64,000 nucleotides of DNA, taken from contig CM072336.1 in assembly GCA_036874045.1 (NCBI GenBank), positions 20,907,501-20,971,500 of the forward strand, read 5' to 3'. A model generated the notes under the pieces. That model saw nothing but the letters and a program-made list of their open reading frames with translations, was not told the DNA's origin and did not search any database. Both the position numbers and the translations under genes were made by a program. Of the stretch, positions 44,768 to 57,629 are shown in pieces. Every line of letters begins with the position of its first letter. Position 1 is the stretch's first letter. This stretch comes from Cymodocea nodosa (taxonomy: Eukaryota; Streptophyta; Magnoliopsida; Alismatales; Cymodoceaceae).

Positions 44768-47567
44768 GTCATGACCTGGGTCGTCATTCCTCTCTAAAAG
44801 ATTGTTTCAATGGGGAGAGGCACCTATTACCAATTAAGTGCACACCATATCATCACAATCCACCATGCTTTCATCAACCAATGACTTCGTCGACACATAC
44901 ACACACTTGACTGTCACATCATTAACATGCCTAAGGGTCGCAACGTAGGCCCTAGCTATAGATTGAGCTAGGCTCTAATATCATTGCCACTACTACTATT
45001 AATGGCCGCTAAAAGCTATGGTGCATTTTGTCTTTACGTCTATGGTTGGGGAAAGTACTTCCATTGTTGATGATACTATTGTTGAGGTGGGGTATCACTA
45101 GTACTCTAGTGAGATCCCTCAACAAAGGGACAAGCTGCCACCTTGTAGTCTTCTTAACCACAACCAAAACACCTGCCACCCTTCCACCTACACTAACTTT
45201 GGTGGTTCCTCCTGTACTTTAAACAAGGAAGTTACTCATTGCTTGAATTTCTTTCCTTTCCACTTGTGCTGATTTCCAAAGGTCCAGTTGCTTGATTGGG
45301 GGATCACCTAAGAAATTGATCTTGAAACCAAAAGGAGAACACTTGAGGACAGTGGAGCAAGAGTTTGTAGCTAACATCGTAATAAGGTCCAATGGTATAA
45401 TCATTTTGAGTGTGAGGCCACATGAGAGCTAAAGGAAGATGTTAGAAGGAAGTATCTATTTCTTTTTATGGATTCAGGTAATTATAAATTTTTAGGACAA
45501 AAGCTATTTTTAGAGACATGGAATGTGCAGTTTAAAGGTAACAAGGTAATTTTTCCTTGTATTTTTGTGTGGTTATGGAAGTTCCTTTTTTTTTCCTTCC
45601 TTAGTGTTGGCCTCAAATCATTTACCCTTTCTGAACATCACACCAAGGGCTTCTTTGTCAGTCATGCATGGTGAGGAGGAGGAGGAGGAGGAGGAGGAGG
45701 CATCATCGCTAATGAGCTCTACATGAGGTGAACAGTCGGTTTTGCATTTTGCGAGTCGTCTACATGGTGCCAAGGCTAACAACCTCTATCTTTCTCGCAC
45801 ACAAAGTGAAGCGCGAGCTTGGCAATTTGTACGCACGAAGGAAGGAGGTCGTATGAGCTTTGTTAGCTGTTGTTGGCTTTCTAGTGAGCTCGGAGTGTTA
45901 GATGTAGTTGAGTTCAATTGTTAGTGAGGGTGAGGGTGAAGGAGAGAAGAAGAAGAATTTAAGGCTTTTTGTAGTTTAGTCCCCAAAGTAAGTTTTTCTA
46001 CCATTAGATCCAAAATTATAAGATTTTGAGGAATTTTGCATAATTATGGAAATTTTTGCATATTTATAATGACTTATGTATAATTAGATTCATTACTACA
46101 TGCAAGACATGTTAAATTAAAATTCATGATTTTGATGATTGTGTATGGTTATGGTAAGATATAACACTAATATATTTGTGATAGGTAGCATGGTTCATGT
46201 GATCTATGCATTATTAGTGATATTATTGCATGCGTAATAGTGTATGATTTTGATAAAGAGGGAGATGGATGCACTTGTTTTAGTTATGACATACTTATAT
46301 TGACTATTGCATGAACATTTGATTATTACATGATCTTATTAATGTTGGGCGTCAAACATAAGTATAGAATGATGAATTATTCATATTGTATGCATCTTGT
46401 ATACCTTGTTTATGATTACAGAAGGCCTATTTGATATGCATGTAGTTCATTGATGAGAAATGATAATAGTATAGATTATACATTATATGATTGACTAGTG
46501 ACCTTTGTTAATATTTTATATATAGTGAATAAATGAGTTAGCTATGAAATTTGGCTACATAGAGTTATAATACTATGATATTGTGTATATAATTGAAATA
46601 TGATACACTTGGCCTAATTTTAAGACATTGAGGTATATGTATGTCTCTATTACTAGGTTATATGTGACTTTCTCTATCATAGGGAAAAAAATGCGATTGT
46701 AGTTAGATATTGTATATGTGGATATATACAAAATGGATATGGCTTAGTTTGTTATTTTATTTTGTGTGGTTCATGCTTATTGCAATTTCTTATATTTCTT
46801 TTTATTTACATTACCTTGATTAGTGATTGAATAACTTTCTTATTGCATATATGTTGTAGTTATTTTTTATTTTTAGACTTATAGTGATTAACTTATTAGA
46901 CTTTGGCTCACATATTGTTATCGATTTTTTGACTATTTGATAAACTCTCAAAGTTGAGCGTACGCAAGATAGAACACCCTATTTGTCTACTATTATCAAA
47001 CTGTGACAATGTTTTTTGTGTTGATGAATATTTTATGACTTTGAGAAGATACTGTGATTTATGCCTCATTAGATGTAATTAGTTTTGGTTGAGGTTTTAT
47101 TTTTGTATTGTTGTTACGTTGATGTTGATCTTAGCTTGTCTTAGAGACTTTTTGTTGTGAATTTCTACTGTGATATTTTTGTTTAAAATTTTTAGAGATA
47201 TTTTATTACTCTTAATATATAAATATTAAAGTTGACAATCTTGAAGGCCATGTTCGTATACTGCTTTGACAACCTAATCTTTAGCATTTGCAGCTCATTA
47301 CACCGGGAAGAGGCAGATGGTGAAATCACCACCAACCAATTATGCATTTATGCATTCTTCGTGGTGTGGAAACCTGAAAAATTCCATAGCTGCATACATA
47401 ATTACAATACATATTGATCCAATTATATTATAATAGATAAGGTACACACCCCAAGTATCATAGCTGCATACAGACCAAGTACCTATTCCTTTGTTGTCCA
47501 GATGACCATATGAGAATAGAACAAGTTCAATTGATGTAACAGAAACAATGTCTTTCTTTATGCATCT
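44768..47567. other. Intergenic stretch with LTR-element remnants
   Basis: At 44,768 a TGTCATGACCTGGGTCGTC start recalls plant LTR-retrotransposon termini. At about 44,969-44,983 GGCTCTAATATCATT looks like a degraded minus-strand Met-tRNA primer binding site (AATGATATTAGAGC). Between them and up to 47,220 I find no gag or pol. Also present: a GGA microsatellite at 45,672-45,700 and long AT-rich sequence. Confidence 0.35.
45672..45700. repeat. (AGG)n microsatellite
   Basis: About nine GGA/AGG units in a row. Confidence 0.9.
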
Positions 47568-47573
47568 TTTATT
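47568..47573 (-). terminator. Polyadenylation signal of VHA-d
   Basis: AATAAA on the minus strand, about 240 bp past the VHA-d stop codon. A plausible near-upstream polyadenylation element; no transcript evidence available here. Confidence 0.55.
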
Positions 47574-47813
47574 TGGCACAACAAAAAATACATACCCCAC
47601 AAGACCACCCCATCGTACTTCCCTCTAACATTCGAATACATAGACAACTTTTTCTTCTCTGAAGAAAAATCTTTCTGATTATTGGAAATATACATAGAAC
47701 GCAAGGAAACTAAAGAGTTGAAAGAAAGGGACCCAGTAGCTCTGAACGCAAGGAAAATATCGAGTGAAACTGAGCGAGCTATTGAAACCCATGACTGATA
47801 TGCAGTGGAATAT

Positions 47814-50800
47814 CTAAAATATGAACACCACACTGTCATGGACTCTAGTCTTCTGATTCTGTGCGACGCACTCCGAAATCCACATGAGGTTCCGAATTTC
47901 CTGCTCTCTTAGTCTCATGTATGCAAAGAAAATGGCATAGTGGAACTGCAGATAGGGCATGGATCCATTAGAAGAGATACAAGTATGGGAAAATAAGAAT
48001 TAAACAATCTTGGCAACAGTCAAGACCATGTGGAGTGACCGGTAAAGTTACAGTTCAAAGGTCTATCGAATAAAAAGGAAATAATGAAAGCAAAAGCTAC
48101 GTTTATGTAGTCAATGTGCATATAAACATGCATAAGTTTTGGAACATCAATGGTATGAATCTCCATGCTTCAATTCTTCTCACAGATCAACGATTTCCCC
48201 AAATTAATGATTCAATTATTCTTAACATTCCCAGTAAAATAAAAAATAGTAGACTACTTTGAGGCCCTAACCCACCTGTTGTTCGAAGGCCAAGCAAAGT
48301 CTTTTAACCTCTTCCTCATAGAAGGCCTTGTCAAGCATCTGGGTTTCTCCATATGATATTTTGGAAAAAATAGATTGGTAAGGTGGGTATTTTTCCATTG
48401 CAGCACGGACCTGAAAAGGAAAAGGATGGTCAAGTTCGACCATCAAAACAATGAAAATGATGGCAGTAGCAACCATATGCCCGTAAAAAAAAAAAAACAT
48501 GTTCTCAATACCACATTTGAAGTACTTTCCAAGACATACCTGATCAATGTCCTCACAGACAGCTAGTTCCTCGTGGCCATAGGGATACCTAAAATTGTGG
48601 CATTGTCTTCATGTTAGACAAACAGTTAAACCAAAATAAAAGCTAGCAAGATAAATCAAAATAACTTACAACAAACCAAAATTTGAATAGAGCTTCCGAC
48701 GATCATCTCGAGTCAATTCAGTTCCAATACTGCATATAAAGCAAAAGATAAATATGGTACGAGAATATACAAGGTACAGACATAAATGCACTTCAAAGGA
48801 CATGAATTAGATTCATTATACATGCAACAAGTTCATAACTATGTTACCTATTGATAGTGATATTTACAGCTCTTCTATCAGCTTCAAAGGAAAGGAGATC
48901 AGTCATGATTTCAGCAGTGGCACCACCAAGTTTCTGTTTCAGAAAAAGTATATTATAAAATGACCAGTGAAAGTGGATGCATAGATGTGAGACCATCCAC
49001 TTGCAACCAACTGAAACAAGAATATCTACCTTGCAGAAGTTATAGAAATCCTCAAGATATGCTTTGTAAAGAGTGTTCCGCATTATCTCAATATTCATAT
49101 CATCCAAGTCCTACAAAAAGAAAGCATACTTTAGTAAAACCATCCTTTTTCATATGGAAAGTCAATTGCAAATATCATTTTCATTTAATATTTTTAAAGG
49201 AACTACATTAATTGCTTTTGCATATTTCATTTGGAATACAAACAAGATTTAGAAGCATCTATCAAATTAACATGTTTCAGCTGCTGTAAATAACATATTT
49301 CAGCTGCTGTAAATAACATATTTCAAAGTTATTCTTGTTCTGTGATTTTTTTAACCTATATACAAGTACATGGAGGTGTTAAGCTGATGAACCTAGAAAG
49401 CCAAATGACTCCAAGTGTTTTGCAGTTGGCCAAATGACCTAAGTACTAGCAAACAATATCAAAAGCAACATTCTAATAGCAGGGTTTCCGAGAGAACATA
49501 TAAATAAAATAGTGTAAGATATGACCGATCAATTACCTCAGATGTAATACATTCAGAAAAATATGGTGCCAATGGTGTATCAACAAGGACCAATCTGTAA
49601 AGGTCTCGCATGTTCTGGGCCACTGCTAGGGTAGCAATGCTGTGAACAAAATTCAAATCCAGCTGTCAGGCAAGAAATTCCAAACAGGGAGTAAAACAGT
49701 CAAAAAATAAGATGGTGAACTTTGCCTATCAAACATTCCCAAGGGGTGACACTTTTCTAAAAGTTCATGTACATCTCTTTCATGTAGTGTGCCAGTGACA
49801 ATGAGCACAACATTGTCAATCATGTGACCATACCTGAAAAAAAGTTCAATCAAACTTCATTTTAGATTACCGATGATTTTGGTCTACTTGGTTAAACATA
49901 AGATACAAAAATAATATTGTAATTTATATGCAGGGAGAGTTAATGAAAAATACACACGTTATGTATTCTAGAAAGGTTGAGAGCGGTTCTGTAGCTTGAC
50001 AAAGCATGTGCTTATATTCATCAACGAGCTTAAGAGTGCACTTCTCCACAATAGTTGTTGTATGCAAAGGAGAAGGTTCTGCGAACAGTAATATACTCGA
50101 TCAACAAGCAGCAATGAAAGTCAATGATAGTATTTCAATTGCAGCAAAGAAGAGTTTGTTCTCCATTAATTATGTATTACGTAGGTGCTAGTTATAACGC
50201 GATGTTTATAAACACCCCTGGAAACAAAATTCTACCAGATTATATTTCCTTATAAGTTTGAATAAGAATGAATGCCATAAAATGCAAAATAGATTTAAAA
50301 TGGAAAATACACACGGAAGAATTGGTTCATCCAATTGAATATGACAGAAAGTAATTGATGAAAATACAAATAATCAATAAGATGGGTTAGATTTAAGGAA
50401 TTCATATAAGAGAAGGTCAAGAACATGGAATGCACCGGGTTGCATATAAAAAGATGGATGGACTAGCGACGCTCATTTATTTCGAAGAAGAGGGATCAAA
50501 GCATCACCTTTCTATGTATTGCCAATAACGCTAGGATCGAACGATGCCCCAAGCAATTTCGAATGAAACAAGTTACGAGTTGATAGTGGATAGTACAAGT
50601 GAGATCCAACAAATTACGAGATGCACTCCAAACAGCGATGCCGAATCCATCTAAAACCGAAACTACCACTACCCCTTCCCATCCCTTCTTGTAGAGAAGC
50701 CCATAAATTTACAAGGCAATCAGACGAACAAATCTGGATTCGATGGGTTTAAAAAGCACACACACACACATCTGCTCCGACGGAAAAGCTCGTCCTTTTC

Positions 50801-51223
50801 CAGTACTGACGTCACCGTAACGTGTTGTCGAATTTGCAACAAACAAGATCTACTACATGGTTAAAGTCAACCTTTCGGAATACATCCGAAGAAGGCCCAA
50901 ATCATAATCCCCCTTTTCCTTTCTCCAAAAATCCACGACGAGATCCAGGGATCACAGAGCGAAAGGAACGATCAAAAAGGAAAAAAAGACCAAACTTTGC
51001 GTCCAGAAGAGATCCCAAATGGGAGTCAGGGGTGGGGCGTACCGTTCTGCAGGTACTGTCCGTACTCGGTGGCGGAGAGGTGCATCTTGATGTCATCGAG
51101 CGTCTCGCATTGGCAGAGGTTGTTGTAGTCAGCGGCGGTGAGAAGGCTGGACCTGTTCCCCCTGACGATGGCCTCCAGGTAGCCGTCGTGGATGTTGAAG
51201 GTCATCATCTCGTAGCCGTACAT
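47814..51223 (-). CDS. VHA-d: V-type proton ATPase subunit d, ten exons
   Basis: Subunit d sits on the membrane c-ring and couples the central stalk of the V-ATPase that acidifies the vacuole and endomembranes. Exons (minus strand, high to low): 51,223-51,043; 50,078-49,958; 49,833-49,726; 49,639-49,537; 49,110-49,030; 48,933-48,848; 48,729-48,670; 48,588-48,540; 48,410-48,276; 47,945-47,814. They join in frame to 351 codons, the length I recall for plant VHA-d, starting [20 protein letters not shown] and ending DSVVFIF. Diagnostic stretches include [53 protein letters not shown] and [19 protein letters not shown]. Each splice junction was placed by reading frame and AG/GT. Intron 3 has a GC donor. 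No disruption seen; the only clear host gene in the window. Confidence 0.97.
49640..49725 (-). other. VHA-d: VHA-d intron 3, GC-AG type
   Basis: The exon ends GATAG and the intron begins GCAAAG; it ends TTCACAG. Frame across the junction restores a Ser codon (AG plus C). No GT in the vicinity gives the conserved protein, so a GC donor is required. GC-AG introns are a known minor class in plants. Confidence 0.88.
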
Positions 51224-51441
51224 CTCGGCGGACAGAAATTAGAGTTGAAGGTCTCCGGCAACGGATGAAAGAAAACGGGCAGAGGACGGGGAACGGTGGT
51301 CGGTGGTGGCGTGGTGGTATTTGTGGCGACGGTGCTGGACAATTTGATTGAACGAAATTGCCCCTGGATGAAGTCGGGCCGGACTGGGAGATTACTGGGC
51401 CGGGCCGACAGGACCATACATGAAACGCACCGTTCCCTCCT

Positions 51442-51449
51442 TATTTATA
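51442..51449 (-). promoter_or_regulatory. VHA-d: TATA-like box upstream of VHA-d
   Basis: TATAAATA on the minus strand about 220 bp before the VHA-d start codon. Between them, near 51,396-51,406, lies a GGGCCGGGCC segment like the GGGCC site II elements of housekeeping plant promoters. Placement implies a 5' leader of about 190 bp. Confidence 0.5.
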
Positions 51450-54210
51450 TTACGGTACAAAAAAATGTTTGTGTATATGAAAAGTCAAAAAAAAGATAAT
51501 AAAAAGAAATTTTGATACTTTTCTGTGACATATATTTTGTATGTGAAGTGATTTTTAATCCTCTCCTACAAAAATATTTAAAAGTGACATATTGTAAGGA
51601 GTAAAATTGTGCTAATTTATATAGGATTATTCATGTTTCTTAAAGCTTAAATAATACATAATGCATGTTTATAATTGAAATAACATCACTTTGGCATTTA
51701 TATGATTATTGAAGTAAATAACTTAAAATTACACAATTTAACCTTTTATTTGATTATGACTTAAATGATAATGGAAATGAACATTGATTAATACTTAGAT
51801 GTTTTATGTTATGTTATTTCATGTCTTATTATCTTTCAATGTGTTTGTTTAAGTTTAATAGGTAAATAAAGAAGTGATTTTTGAAGTCTCACAAGGGTAA
51901 TAAATGAAATAGTAAAAGATACTTGAGGGTGCTTTTGGAACAATACCTTAAAGCTCCAATTCTCTCCCTTTAAGAGACGACCTAGGGCCTTCTTGGAGAC
52001 TATCTCCCATAACTCAAATCAGCCAAGCTCCCTCCACCTAGGGCAAACTCCATCCAAGCAAGGGAGGCTCTCCTCTTCTTTTCCAAGGCCAGGTAAGGTT
52101 ACAAAGGAGGCTTAGACTTGGGCTCCCTCCTTCCTTTCTTCTTCCTTGGGGTGTTGAGGGCTTAGATCTTCATCAATTTCTTGTGTGGTGCTTTGACATT
52201 GGAGGAGGAGAAGGTTCAAATCTTGTTTGGACGTGTGGCTCCCTCTTTTGGTGGTTTAGTGATATCAAACTTCATTTAGGGCTTGAAATCCACGTAGTTA
52301 AAAGAGGAGACTAGTTAGGGTATGGCAACCTTGTGTCTTGAAGCAATCATCATGGAATCCACTCTCTTGGAGGACGTGAAGGAAGGGTGACAGCCCAAGT
52401 CTTCTCCTTACAAGGGATGTGTAGCATCATTTAAAGGTGGAAAGCTTGCTCCAAGTCTAAGGTAGAGCTTCAAAGGTATTTTGAGGAGGAGATCAATCTT
52501 GTTTATATGTGTTTTGTTCTTCATTTTTTATTTTTCTTGATGTATGCAAAGACTAATGAATTTTCAGTAGTTATAATATTATATTTATTTTTATTTGAAT
52601 GTGTGAATAGTCATATGGTGTATACAAATTTCCGTCTCCCCTATTTTCAGATTTAGGGTTTATTTGTTTTGTTCATTTCTCGAGTTTTTCTCAATGTTTT
52701 TCATTGATTCTTAAGCCATTTTTGTAGAGAAATAAAAGACGATTCTTTTTGTATACTTTGTTTAATTTTTTAAGCACGTTTGATTTGATTTTTCTATTTT
52801 ATACGAAGAGTGTATTCTCAGTTCGAAATCACATTTTTGGTTAGTAGGTTTGTAGAAATGTCTAATACGATTTCTCCCTCTATGCACTATATTTTTAAGA
52901 TCTATAAATTGGGTTTGTTATATTGATAAAGTTGTTGAGTTTTTACTAGAAGTGCACGTTTTGAAATATTTTAAGACTATTTTATGCACCTCACTAGGTT
53001 TTGATGTTATTTTCAACTAAGAATGATTTAGAGTGTAAAATCACCATGTATGTTTAGATAACTTAAAACCCTTTCTAGTGAATATTTTTGTATGATTTTT
53101 CAATGCTTAGTTTGGAAGAAATCATTGTTACAAGTAAAGCTATTTTCTGTGATTTCGAAAAATAAATTAGGAAGGAATGAATTTTTGTAGTTTTGGATTC
53201 TATGCAAACATAATCCTTGCCTTCCATTTTTCCTTTTAAAAAGTAGATTTTATGTAGAGTATTTTAGTGTTTCTTGATATGATTTTATAAGAAATTTTAT
53301 GTAGATTACAGTTATGTAAGTTTTGTAATTTTTAGAAATATATTTCTTTGATTTTTGAAATTTTCTCTTAGAGGTAGCAGCAGTTTTGAATTTCTGTTCG
53401 AGTGCTAGATTTGGTACTCGACACCTAAGTGTTGCCCACGCTGCAATCTTTATGGAAAATCGTATTGTCAATTTTCCTTAGTAGTAATACGAGTCTTCAT
53501 TCATAGTCCTCTAATTTCGTAGGATTTCATGGAGTTTTAACTAAGTTATGATTTTTGCACCAAGTTGCATTTTCGGAAAGTTTACAGAATGGTTCTACAC
53601 CTTGTTAGTAAATCTTATATTTCTAGAGTTCTATAATGAGTTAGTCTACTTCCATTTCAAAGATAACTTGAGATTCTTTTCAACCAATATTTTATCTGAA
53701 TTTTTGAATATCCAGGTTGGAAGAAAAAAGAGTTAGAAATTGAACCTCATTTCTATGATTTTAGGGCCAAAACTCATTGATTTTCTTGAGTTTCTTAGGA
53801 TTTAACCTTAGGAGTTTATAAGATTTTGGGTGATAATTGAATCCTTCATTATATTTATACTTATTAATTTATAATTAGAGTTTTTATTATGACTTTAAGG
53901 AAGTGAATGTTTTGCTAAATGATTATTTCTATGAATTCAATTAAGACAAGCTTCTTGTGGATCAACCTACTTTTGCATATGCTTAATACAATAAGTACCA
54001 TGTGCTTATAGCTTATAAATGTAAAATTTAAGTTTTTTCATGTATTTAATTGAATAACAATAAAATACCTTACACATATACAACGGGTTGATCATTTCAT
54101 CTATTAGTCATTTATATTGTTGGTCTTTCCTTCGATTGACTAACATCTTCTCTCTATCTGTAAGTTATTTGAATTAGCAAAGGTAATAAGGTAAAAGAGT
54201 CTTTATATAA
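51450..54210. other. Intergenic stretch, possible LTR-like remnant
   Basis: Non-coding. From about 51,900 to 52,500 the base composition rises and the sequence (CTCCCTCC, CCAAGGCCAGG, GGAGGAGAAGG words) resembles the R-U5 region of a plant gypsy-type LTR, but no TG...CA pair, primer binding site or second copy was found. 52,500-54,200 is AT-rich with nothing recognisable. Confidence 0.3.
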
Positions 54211-54445
54211 AATTTAATACATCATTTAAAGAAATGATATACCAATTTTGTAAATAGAACCAAATTTAATATCTTATTTACAGAAATAGTATATAAATCT
54301 TGTAAATAATTTTAGTATAATAAATATACGATGAAGCTAAATATATCATTTACATAAAATGGTATATCAATTTTGTAAATAATTATGGATATACAATTAA
54401 GTTCAATATATTATTTATAAAAATGATATACTGATTATAGAAATA
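54211..54445. repeat. AT-rich minisatellite, about four units of about 60 bp
   Basis: Units share A(A/T)TATATCATTTA(A/C)...AAATG(A/G)TATA(C/T)CAATTTTGTAAATA. Units diverge by substitutions and small indels. Confidence 0.75.
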
Positions 54446-54599
54446 ATCTAATATAGGGGTCTTGAAAATTTCAATTTACTTCACTTTGCAACAAAACAAT
54501 GGTAAGAAAGTAAAAGAAAAAAAAAGTAAAAGGTATAAGACTTTTGCAATGGAATTGAAATTTTATAGAATTGAATAAAAATAAAATTTTAAATTGTAA

Positions 54600-54850
54600 A
54601 AGGTATTTGTGTACATTTAAGAATTAGATGAAAATTAAAAATTACTTATTTATGTATAATAAGAAATTAAACAAAATTAGAAATTTATATTTATGTATAT
54701 AATATAATTATTTTTAATTAATTCAAATTAATTAATTAATTAATTTATTATATTAATTAACTTAAATATTATATAATTATATTATTAAATGTTCATATAT
54801 CATTTATGAATAGTCAAGAGACATAAAAAAATTTTACAACAAAAATGAAT
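54600..54850. repeat. Relative of element G core, inverted with respect to 24,235-24,490
   Basis: Reverse-complement similarity to element G: TTTGTGTACAT, then ATTTATGTAT, TTAATTAATT arrays, and ATATAATTATATTATTAAAT followed by ATTCATAT/GTTCATAT and TCATTTAT in the same order. Terminal repeats at this copy are not clear. Confidence 0.6.
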
Positions 54851-54999
54851 TTTACACTTTTTAAATAAGAATACACGTTCTCGTGTTTACGTCGTAATCT
54901 AAAATTTTATTTTATTTTATTTTTTAAATTAAAATTTTAAATATAATTTTTTATTTTCAAATTAAATAAAATTTAAATTTATTTTCGTTTAATTTCAAA

Positions 55000-56429
55000 T
55001 AAATTCCCCAGAAGCGAAGAGACGAATCGCAATTCGCAACCAACCCTCGTCACCCGCTCCCGTCGGTAGATGTGCGAAAATACCCTCGTGAAATTCCTCC
55101 ACGGCAAACCTTGCACTTGTCGCCGACCCCAAACCCCGCCAGCCCCTTCGCTCGACACCTTTTTCACCCAACGCCCTCTACTCAAAACCCTTCTCGTCGC
55201 AAAACCGTCGGTCCGAACAGCGTCCGACCAAGTGGGTTTGTCCGTTCGAACAGCGTCTGGCAGCGAAGGTTGCATGCGATTGAATCACGCGTCCGACCTT
55301 CTCGCCGAAACCCCTTCTCGTCCGAGCTTCTTCGTGTAGGGAAGACGAGGACACTATCCGACGATCAAACCAACGATCGATTATTGCAGAAGGGGGCCGA
55401 CTTCGTGGTTCATTCGGCCGTGCTATTCAATGGCGCAAGAAGGAAGAGAGAGGTGTGCGATTATTCTATTCTAACTAATTTTGTTTATGTTATTTGGGTG
55501 AATTGTGATCTAGTAATATGCTGCATTTCTATAGCTAGTGTATGTTGCATTTACCAGGCATTCTGATGTGTATCAAAGAGTGGGATTTGGTTGTTCAGCA
55601 TGTGATCTGAAATTGAGCGGTTGTCATTTAAGGATTTGCCTAAGTTCAGAAAACAGCAGCCATTATTCTTTCTTATTACATGGGACTGTTTTAAATCATG
55701 AGATCATAAAAAGGGAGTTTGCAGCATATTATTTTTGGAACTGGATAAATTCTGTTGGGCTGCATTGATCATTTTGGATATTATAACATAAAAAGTGGTG
55801 TAATAGATACTGAATTAATCATTTTTAATGTGTGTTATCTTCACTGAATTACTCTTCAAGGGTGCTGCTGTGTTTGTGCAAATTTAATTGTGACTGTTTT
55901 GTGATGTGAAAATCAATAGAAATTTTCAATTTTGTGGCATTTGCATACAAAGCTAGTAGACGGATGTAGTGAACATTGAGATATATGACTTGAGATCGGT
56001 TTTATTAACTTTTTTAGGAAATATTGAGAACACTTTTAGCAAGTTAACATAAAACTTGGGTACATGAAAAATTTTTCATGGGCAATCATAATTTGTTTTT
56101 TCAGAAAATCATCATTTGTAGATTGAAGGGCACACTTTTTGTTTGCTTGATATATATATAGCTCGGTATGGGACATGCCATCATTGTTAGGAAAAAATCT
56201 AAAAGGTCACATGTGATAGAAACAACGTTATGTTTTTTTGAATGTCATGGACATGATGGACTGTTATTATTGTATCTTTGGTTTATTAATTTTTTATTTC
56301 ATTTAATTTTGTTAGGATGGATAAACTACTTAAATGTTATAATATTTATGAGTTGAAACATGTTGAACAATTACAAGTCATACCTTTCTTCTACACATTA
56401 ATGTGAACATTGTATAATATAACATTTCC
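55000..56429 (+). other. GC-richer island and downstream spacer, no confident gene
   Basis: 55,020-55,450 is markedly richer in C and G than its surroundings, with frequent CG dinucleotides and a short open reading (55,072-55,566) of low-complexity character. It could be the leader exon of a decayed gene or transposon, since a plus-strand Harbinger transposase remnant follows at 56,430. The protein is unlike anything I recognise, so I do not call a CDS. Confidence 0.35.
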
Positions 56430-57010
56430 TTTTAGAGAACTTATTCATAATGTTGGATATACAAGTAGTGAAGTTGTTAAAAACATATTAAATGGTCATT
56501 GGATGGTATGTTTTATCACTTGTATACATTTTTGAGGTTATGTGAAATTCTTAAAGTAAAGAATTTTTTATCTGATAGTCGATAAGTTGCTGTTGAAGAA
56601 CAAATTAAAGTTCTTTAAGTAGTCTTACAGTATTTAGGACAAACCATAGGTAAATACATACATTGCATTTTGAATGTAATAATTGCATGGGCACTAGATG
56701 TCATATGATTGAAGGAGTATTTGAATAACACCTTTCAATTTTTAAAAGATATTCTTAGGTACATGTTGTTCTTTAAAGATGCAATTGATACATTAGATGA
56801 AATACATATTCATTGCTTAGTGGATGAAACTACACATATTGCATTTAGATATGATTGAGATGCAAAGAGAATAACACAAAATATGCTTGGTGTTTGTGAT
56901 TTTCAAATGAAGTTTATTTTTGCTTTTATTGGATGGAAATATATGATTGTAAGGTTCTAAAACGTGCAAGATCTAATCCTTGTCATAATTTCTCTTTCCC
57001 TCTTAAAAGT
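56430..57010 (+). pseudogene. Plus-strand PIF/Harbinger-like transposase remnant
   Basis: Conceptual translation with stops and frameshifts follows the HARBI1/ALP1-type order: VVKNILNGHW, FVKLCEIL-like, VAVEEQIKVL, a LGQTIGKYIHCILN stretch, LKEYL, FKDAIDTLDEIHIH (matching the GALDGTHI region with the first catalytic Asp), RITQNMLGVCDFQMKFIFAFIGW. It ends at the insertion of element I at 57,058. It is a different branch from elements I and J, and opposite in strand. Confidence 0.7.
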
Positions 57011-57629
57011 TAGTATTAACAATTTAATGTTAATTCCATTATAGGCTACACTCTTAAGGGGTTGTTAGTACACGATGAAAAATTTTGATGGAAAAGAAAA
57101 GGAAAATTCTAATAGAAAGGAAAATAAAAATTTCTAATGGAAAGGAAAAGAAAAATTTCGACAAGGGTTTAATACATACGAAAAGTTCAAACGTAAATTA
57201 TCACAATGGGTTAGTACACGATGGAAAGAAAATAACAAAAAGAATTAAATCAATCAATAATAATAATGAAATAAATGATACATTTGTTTAAAAGTACAAA
57301 CAATCTAATTAATTATTACAAATAATATTCAAAAAGTACAAATACATCTCAATTCAAATATTACAATGCTAAATAATATTAAGTAATTCTTTCATCTCAC
57401 ATTGACATCATCATATTTTTGCGCATCTTATTTGTTATTTCTTTTCTTTATTTTTGACTCATTTCAACCTATGCATTTATTTCTATATGTATCTCTTTTA
57501 TTGGTTGTATATCATTAATAATATTTAATTCTTTTAACTTATATTACAAGTTTTCAAGTAAATCTTTTTTATCAGTCTTACAAATGAAATTATAGAGCAA
57601 AAAACATGTGATGATAATTTTCACTTGTG

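Noticed and set aside
44768-45000. Complete gypsy LTR retrotransposon
   Set aside because: Only a terminus-like word and a degraded primer-site-like word; no gag, pol or paired LTR.
47558-47839. Minus-strand ORF of 93 residues after VHA-d
   Set aside because: It spans the 3' end of VHA-d exon 10 in another frame and the 3' untranslated region.
50822-51268. 148-residue plus-strand ORF
   Set aside because: Antisense to exon 1 and the start of intron 1 of VHA-d; open because exon 1 is GC-richer.
55072-55566. 164-residue plus-strand ORF
   Set aside because: Low-complexity translation of the CG-rich island; no recognisable domain; kept only as a region note.
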